Assembly (NCBI GenBank): GCA_005879655.1
Contig: VBJK01000238.1
Span: forward strand, 11,395-36,021
Length of the DNA: 24,627 bases
Source of the DNA: Chloroflexota bacterium
GTDB taxonomy: Bacteria > Chloroflexota > Ktedonobacteria > Ktedonobacterales > Ktedonobacteraceae
Direction: 5' to 3'
Made by a program: the position numbers and the translations under genes. The stretch's first letter is position 1. The number at the start of each line of letters is the position of its first letter. A model generated the notes under the pieces. That model saw only the letters and a list, made by a program, of their open reading frames with translations, ran no database searches and was not told where the DNA came from. Below are positions 20,198 to 24,627 of the stretch, in pieces.

Positions 20198-21592
20198 ATG
20201 AGCAACTACGACCTGATCATACGCAACACCACCTTAGTTACCGCAAAAACCATAAGCAACGTTGATATCGCCATCGCCGATGGCATAATTGTTGAGGTTG
20301 GTGCTCAGCTGGCAGGCACGAGTAAGGAAGAGCTAGATGCAACAGGACTACACACCTTACCCGGCGTCATCGATGCGCACGTCCATTTCAACGAACCTGG
20401 CCGCACGCACTGGGAAGGCTTCGCCAGCGGAACGCGCGCCCTCGCCGCCGCAGGAACAACTACCTGCTGCGAGATGCCACTGAACGCCTCACCTCCCACA
20501 CTAGACGCCGCCAGCTTTCAGCTCAAAGCTCGTGCAGCTCAAGTCTCCTCCATGGTCGATTTTGCGCTATGGGGAGGATTGGTACCCAGCAACCTTGCAC
20601 AACTGGATGAGCTGGCGGCATGCGGCGTTATCGGCTTCAAAGCCTTTATGAGCAATAGTGGCATCGCAGATTTTCAGTCCGTTGACGACCTAACGCTGTA
20701 TGAAGGTATGCTAAAGGCTGCAACATTAGGACGTATTGTGGCAGTCCATGCCGAGAACGATCAAATTACCAGTAGCCTGGCACGGCGCGCTATAGCACAG
20801 GGACGTACCGGGATACGCGATTACCTGAACTCGCGTCCAGTGCTAGCCGAACTCGAAGCCATTGAGCGTGCTATCCTCTTTGCAAGCGAGACTGGCTGTT
20901 CCCTTCACATCGTGCACATCAGTACTGGAAGTGGTGTACGCCTTGTTGCTTTAGCGCGAGCACGCGGTATAGATGTAAGTTGCGAGACCTGCCCCCACTA
21001 TCTAGTATTGACCGCAGAAGATATGGAGGAATTGGGGGCCATTGCGAAGTGTGCGCCCCCCTTGCGCTCTCACGAGGAACAGCACGCGCTCTGGCAACAT
21101 CTCTTTGCGGGCAATATACCCATGGTTGCCTCCGATCATTCCCCAGCGCCTGCCGAGATGAAAAGCTCTGATAACTTCTTCCAGGTGTGGGGTGGCATCT
21201 CCGGTTGCCAGTCCCTGTTACAACTCATGCTCACTGCTGGCTATGAGCAGCGTCATCTGCCACTCACTACCATTGTCTTGCTCACCTCCGAGTATGTCGC
21301 TCGGCGCTTTGGCTTATTCCCCGCCAAGGGCCAGATTGCTGTTGGGGCGGATGCCGATATGGTGCTGGTTGATCTACGGGCGCAGAGTGTCTTGCGGGCC
21401 GAGGATCTGCATTATCGTCATCAACATAGCCCCTATGTGGGACGATCGTTGCGTGGGCGTATTGTGCGTACGTTTGTGCGGGGGGTGAGTGTGTTTGCTG
21501 ATGGGATGTTTGCTGATGGGGGTGTTGGTCGCTTGTGCAAACCTCAGCGGGCCAGGGCACCCATAAAGGATGCCCAATACGCATCAACCTAA
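20198..21592 (+). CDS. allB: Allantoinase (464 aa)
   Basis: This amidohydrolase-superfamily enzyme opens the ring of allantoin to allantoate with a binuclear metal centre. Visible motifs are DAHVHFNEPGRTHWEGF (HxH metal ligands near residues 62-64), GFKAFMS with the bridging carboxylated Lys, VHAEN and HIVHISTG metal His residues, and VASDHSPA with the catalytic Asp. The spacing and length are right for AllB; dihydropyrimidinase relatives look similar, but the urate genes nearby favour allantoinase. ATG 20198 is preceded by GCAGGAGTACCC. The C-terminal 13 residues (R-A-P-I-K-D...) are encoded by the terminal inverted repeat of a palindromic element, so the original end has probably been replaced. 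Confidence 0.92.
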   Translation: MSNYDLIIRNTTLVTAKTISNVDIAIADGIIVEVGAQLAGTSKEELDATGLHTLPGVIDAHVHFNEPGRTHWEGFASGTRALAAAGTTTCCEMPLNASPPTLDAASFQLKARAAQVSSMVDFALWGGLVPSNLAQLDELAACGVIGFKAFMSNSGIADFQSVDDLTLYEGMLKAATLGRIVAVHAENDQITSSLARRAIAQGRTGIRDYLNSRPVLAELEAIERAILFASETGCSLHIVHISTGSGVRLVALARARGIDVSCETCPHYLVLTAEDMEELGAIAKCAPPLRSHEEQHALWQHLFAGNIPMVASDHSPAPAEMKSSDNFFQVWGGISGCQSLLQLMLTAGYEQRHLPLTTIVLLTSEYVARRFGLFPAKGQIAVGADADMVLVDLRAQSVLRAEDLHYRHQHSPYVGRSLRGRIVRTFVRGVSVFADGMFADGGVGRLCKPQRARAPIKDAQYAST

Positions 21593-21794
21593 GCCGGGGG
21601 TCCAGGGGGCTTCGCCCCCTGGCGGGGTTTGGGGTGTCCCCAAGCTCTCCCTTTCACTCCTCTCGCCGCCTGCGGCGGCGAAGAAAAGAGGTTTTTGGGG
21701 ACACCCCAAACCCCGTCAAAGGGCTTGTAGCCCTTTGCAATCCTGCTGTCAAGCGTTAGGTTGATGCATATTGGACATCCCTTGTGGGTGCCCT
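21554..21794. mobile_element. MITE-like palindromic element of about 241 bp
   Basis: Terminal arms 21554-21591 and 21757-21794 are 38-bp inverted repeats with four mismatches. Inside are a second inverted pair (21621-21643 / 21695-21717, one mismatch) and three perfect hairpins: CCAGGGGG/CCCCCTGG (21602-21622), TCGCCGCC/GGCGGCGA (21663-21681) and AAAGGGCT/AGCCCTTT (21718-21736). No ORF of a transposase is inside. The left arm encodes the C-terminus of allantoinase, the right arm that of the TIR protein. A 27-mer inside is identical to 13482-13508. No clear target-site duplication was found. Confidence 0.8.
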
Positions 21795-22840
21795 ACCTGT
21801 CGTTCCACAACTCGTGCTATCTCTTCTGCAACTTGAGCGAACGCTACCTCAGGATTTGACCAGGTAGTGATCGGTCTCTTGTTTCTCGGTACAATTGGTA
21901 AATTACCCAAAAACGTAGTTTGCCAGTGCGCTGTAGGACGCAGGAGCACGGGAATGACGACAGTTTCGTGCATACTCCCTTGTTCCAACATATGAATAAT
22001 GTCATATTGTGATGCGAGAAAGTCTGGGCTGATAAAAAGCACAATAATATGTGCCTGCTGAAGGTGCTTTGCCACTTCTTGCTTGACGTTCTTGCCAAGC
22101 TCGCTGATGCCTATGTGCCAATTAGTAATCAGGTTGTTGTGCCTGAGCACTGCCAGCTGGTGGTCTAGCCTCTTGACGAGTACTTCGTCCTCTGGAGCAT
22201 ACGCGAAGAAGATGCTCACAGGATCGTCTATGGAAGATGCTACTGGTGGTCGCTCTGGTGGTGCTGGTGGCTGCTTCGGGCCATAAGACTGAATAGTGGC
22301 CTCGACAGAATGACTTCTCTTAGCAATCTGTGATGCCATGCGGTTCAGGGTTGCTTTATTCCTGGTTATAGAGGCGTCTCTGCCACTCTCCCATATCTCA
22401 TAGCGGTGACGATCAACGGGGGGGATAGAAAGCAGGATTGGCTGTGAAGTAATATTGTGAGCTTGCTCGTTGTATACAATCGTGACTTGTAATCGGTACC
22501 AAGTATAGACAACGGTAGGATCGTCCGTACGCTGATTAAGAACCAATTGGAAACGATCACTTTCTTCTGGCCGTAAAAGGTGCGATATTTTTATTACCTG
22601 TTCCTGGCCAAGTGACCGTGGTGAAAGTACCACACCATAATAAGTTTGTGTTACTGCGTTGAAGGATCTTACCTGATCGTCATTAACATCGAAAAATTCT
22701 CCCACGTCGAGGATCGTTATTTTTGCCGCCATGGGTAGGGCAACCTTGGAGCCTGCATTATAGAGCGTGATGTCTAAAACTGGCTTTTTATCCTCTTCAT
22801 GGATAAAGATATCGACCAGCCGCAAATTCCTCTCTTCCAT
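21749..22840 (-). CDS. TIR-domain protein with N-terminal beta-sandwich-like domain (363 aa)
   Basis: Residues 1-about 140 form a beta-rich domain of unknown family (LRLVDIFIHEEDKKPVLDITL). A Pro-rich linker (about 185-205) follows, then a C-terminal TIR domain at about 207-345: SIFFAYAPEDE, NWHIGISELGKN, AHIIVLFISPDFLAS, VVIPVLLRP and PITTW. TIR domains are NAD-cleaving or scaffold modules in bacterial immunity and signalling. The usual catalytic Glu in the helix after FLAS-x-Y is not at the standard spacing; Glu286 is the nearest candidate, so activity is uncertain. ATG 22840 is 8 nt after the J-like gene, whose last codons supply AGGAGG. The final 14 residues come from a palindromic element. 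Confidence 0.87.
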   Translation of the reverse strand: MEERNLRLVDIFIHEEDKKPVLDITLYNAGSKVALPMAAKITILDVGEFFDVNDDQVRSFNAVTQTYYGVVLSPRSLGQEQVIKISHLLRPEESDRFQLVLNQRTDDPTVVYTWYRLQVTIVYNEQAHNITSQPILLSIPPVDRHRYEIWESGRDASITRNKATLNRMASQIAKRSHSVEATIQSYGPKQPPAPPERPPVASSIDDPVSIFFAYAPEDEVLVKRLDHQLAVLRHNNLITNWHIGISELGKNVKQEVAKHLQQAHIIVLFISPDFLASQYDIIHMLEQGSMHETVVIPVLLRPTAHWQTTFLGNLPIVPRNKRPITTWSNPEVAFAQVAEEIARVVERQVGHPQGMSNMHQPNA

Positions 22841-22848
22841 AGTAAAAA

Positions 22849-24579
22849 TTACCTCCTGTATCCGGTGTTCGACGATGCCTGAGTCATAGTATCAATAATG
22901 AAACCGCCAATAAAGCCCACTATCCCACCTGTAAGCAGACTAGCCCACAACGCGAATGGCGTGTTTGGGAACAGTGTACAGAGGAGCGCGACGACCAGCC
23001 CGCAAATAAACAGGGTTCTCCATCGCCACCAGGGAGAAAGTGTTTTTTGCTGTACATTACTATCCTGCGCAACTTTTGCATGTTTACTAAGAGTAATGGT
23101 CGAAAACCAGGCAATGCCTGCACAGAGAGGTGGCACTACAACAAGCAATAGCCACCAAGCACTGGGGTTGCTCATCATATTTGCCATCAGGATAGCTAGT
23201 AAGACCCAACCAGTGAGGCCAGCGCCCACGGCCAAAACAAAACGTTCCGCCAGGCTTCTGCGCAAGATCATACTTTGCCAGATAGTTGGATAAATGGAAC
23301 CCTCGACGACAAGCGCAGGCGGGCCGCTTGCGCCAGGTATCGAGCTATAGTCGAGAGGGAAGGCGACTGAAAAAGGTTTGCCCGTAGCAAACGTGCTGGT
23401 GTTAATAGACAGCATGAGAGTCTCATTATTATGGAAAAGGGCCGGTTTGGCATCGGCTATGACAGATGGTGCTGCAATATGTGCACTCAGTGGAATCTGC
23501 TCTTCGTCGCCAGCATTTTTCGCCAATACCTTTATACTGATCAGCTCACCACGTTTATGGGCACCGACCAGGATGGGCTTGCCCGGCGCAATGTTCGGCT
23601 CAAAAACGGCCCGTGGTGGGCGCGCTTGCACATGAAAATGGACATGCAGAGGAATTTTAACGGGTGGATTAAAATTTTCAAGGTTTAGCAATAACTCTGT
23701 AGTGTAATCTGCATATGGCTTCAGTTGTCCTACGTTGAAAAACACCTTGAATGTTTTCTCTGTTGCACCAATGGCGGGATCAGTATCAACTGGCATTAAG
23801 GCGAACCTTGTGCTTGTTGCCCCGTCTGGAAATCTGATCCAGGTTTCGTTGGTTTCTATGGTGCCAAAAGCGCAGCCGCGTATGCCTTCGTGGGCGAGTA
23901 CCAGCTCCACCGGGACAACGCGCTCTGGCAGCAATTCTCCCAGGTGGAAGACGTAAGCCCTGCCGTTGAAGTACGCATCTTGCACAACGATGTGTGGCCG
24001 TTCTATATCGGGATGCAGGATCTCAATACAGCGCTCTATGCCCTCATTGACATCTATCGCTGAACTATCTTTAGTCGAAACACTTTGGATAATATGTTCT
24101 ATATGTGATGCAAGCCGCTGGCGGTCGGCGGCGAAGGTGAGATAGCCGACCAGCACATGAGTATCTTGTGAGGCACTTTTTATCCAGCCAACGGTCCTGG
24201 CCCAATCGGTGTCTAGCTTGAGGGCGATCTGGCGCAGTGTCAAAGCAGGCGTCTCGGTGTCGTACCCATCGTATGGATCGAAGAAGAAGGGTTGCGGTTG
24301 TTCGTCATCTAAGCCCTCATCGTCTGCCAATTCTGATGGGGACGCAGGCTGCTTTGCTGCGGCCAGACGTTGGTCATATTCCATGCGTGTGGCCCGCTTC
24401 GTCAGCAGATGTAGTTTAATGGCTGGTACATCCTCGTTGAGCGCACGACGGGCGGCATTCATTTGTAGAGGATCGCCCAATCTCTCCTGTAATGTCGTCT
24501 GATACGCGGCGAGCGCTTGCTCTATTACCGCCTGGGATGCATCCGCAGGTACCCCAAGTAGCTCATAGTAATCCTTCAC
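22849..24579 (-). CDS. J-like, Ig-like, four-helix membrane protein upstream of TIR gene (576 aa)
   Basis: The start is GTG 24579 after AGGAAGGGGATAATT. Residues 1-72 look like a DnaJ domain (MKDYYELLGVPADASQAVIEQ and a final RMEYDQRLA), but the HPD tripeptide needed to stimulate DnaK is absent; the loop reads ERLGDPLQM. Residues about 115-430 hold unknown and beta-sandwich segments (VEGSIYPTIW, IPLHVHFHVQARPPRAVF). Four transmembrane helices follow at about 447-469, 475-497, 523-540 and 543-563, with basic linkers, and a short tail. It is the first gene of an operon with the TIR protein and probably recruits or senses through its J-like domain at the membrane. Function not known. Confidence 0.8.
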   Translation of the reverse strand: MKDYYELLGVPADASQAVIEQALAAYQTTLQERLGDPLQMNAARRALNEDVPAIKLHLLTKRATRMEYDQRLAAAKQPASPSELADDEGLDDEQPQPFFFDPYDGYDTETPALTLRQIALKLDTDWARTVGWIKSASQDTHVLVGYLTFAADRQRLASHIEHIIQSVSTKDSSAIDVNEGIERCIEILHPDIERPHIVVQDAYFNGRAYVFHLGELLPERVVPVELVLAHEGIRGCAFGTIETNETWIRFPDGATSTRFALMPVDTDPAIGATEKTFKVFFNVGQLKPYADYTTELLLNLENFNPPVKIPLHVHFHVQARPPRAVFEPNIAPGKPILVGAHKRGELISIKVLAKNAGDEEQIPLSAHIAAPSVIADAKPALFHNNETLMLSINTSTFATGKPFSVAFPLDYSSIPGASGPPALVVEGSIYPTIWQSMILRRSLAERFVLAVGAGLTGWVLLAILMANMMSNPSAWWLLLVVVPPLCAGIAWFSTITLSKHAKVAQDSNVQQKTLSPWWRWRTLFICGLVVALLCTLFPNTPFALWASLLTGGIVGFIGGFIIDTMTQASSNTGYRR

Positions 24580-24627
24580 AATTATCCCCTTCCTGGTACC
24601 TTCAATAGTCCGTCGAAACGTGCGCGT

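Noticed and set aside
21282..21587. Antisense 101-codon ORF in the allantoinase gene
   Set aside because: His/Pro-rich shadow sequence in a GC-rich part of the gene; no support.
21535..21764. 74- and 64-codon ORFs within the palindromic element
   Set aside because: Their Pro/Gly/Arg-rich product reflects hairpin DNA and resembles no transposase.
24209..24502. 97-codon plus-strand ORF near the right edge
   Set aside because: Antisense to the J-like domain region, Ser-rich and without a ribosome-binding site.

Overview
The window looks like chromosomal accessory DNA from a soil-type Chloroflexota of the Ktedonobacteria kind. This placement is inferred from several things: the mix of XRE/TPR regulators, an ECF sigma factor next to a large unusual anti-sigma-like protein, Pro/Gln-rich zinc-ribbon membrane proteins, BACON-like repeat proteins, TIR proteins, and many palindromic dispersed repeats. 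No tRNA, rRNA, CRISPR array or intact transposase was seen.

Layout. The left edge (1-1313) is the 3' end of a BACON-like repeat protein. Next (1324-2292, minus) comes a tightly overlapping three-gene cassette of unknown function with an HTH-like first protein. It is followed by an XRE-TPR regulator and a YdcF/DUF218 membrane protein, a strong bidirectional terminator, and an ABC-2 ATPase/permease pair on the minus strand. At 7059-9058 (minus) there is an ECF sigma factor with a coupled anti-sigma-like gene. The 3' end of that gene is tandemly duplicated and interrupted by a TAG. A divergent [2Fe-2S] ferredoxin-like gene ends in a perfect 43-bp inverted repeat that separates it from a zinc-ribbon membrane protein. 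The gene-poor stretch 10654-11758 carries two matching hairpins that resemble IS200/IS605 right ends (TnpB-type reRNA 3' ends) without a tnpB gene, possible micro-ORFs and short REP-like repeats.

Purine (urate) catabolism. OHCU decarboxylase (11759-12286), a urate oxidase/HIU hydrolase/allantoate amidohydrolase operon (13884-16536) and allantoinase (20198-21592) together convert urate through hydroxyisourate, OHCU, allantoin and allantoate toward ureidoglycolate, releasing nitrogen. A membrane-anchored protein of unknown role lies antisense between the first two units. A NUDIX hydrolase and its HTH regulator, a second inverted copy of the three-gene cassette, and a coupled pair of small unknown genes lie between the operon and allantoinase.

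The right end (21749-24579, minus) is a two-gene operon: a membrane protein with a degenerate J-like N-terminus, then a protein with a C-terminal TIR domain. A MITE-like palindromic element of about 241 bp lies between allantoinase and the TIR gene, and its terminal inverted repeats encode the C-termini of both.

The main points for a second look are the inverted 1-kb cassette duplication, the J-like/TIR operon, the reRNA-like hairpins without tnpB, the TAG-interrupted duplicated 3' end of the anti-sigma-like gene, and the element that built two gene ends.
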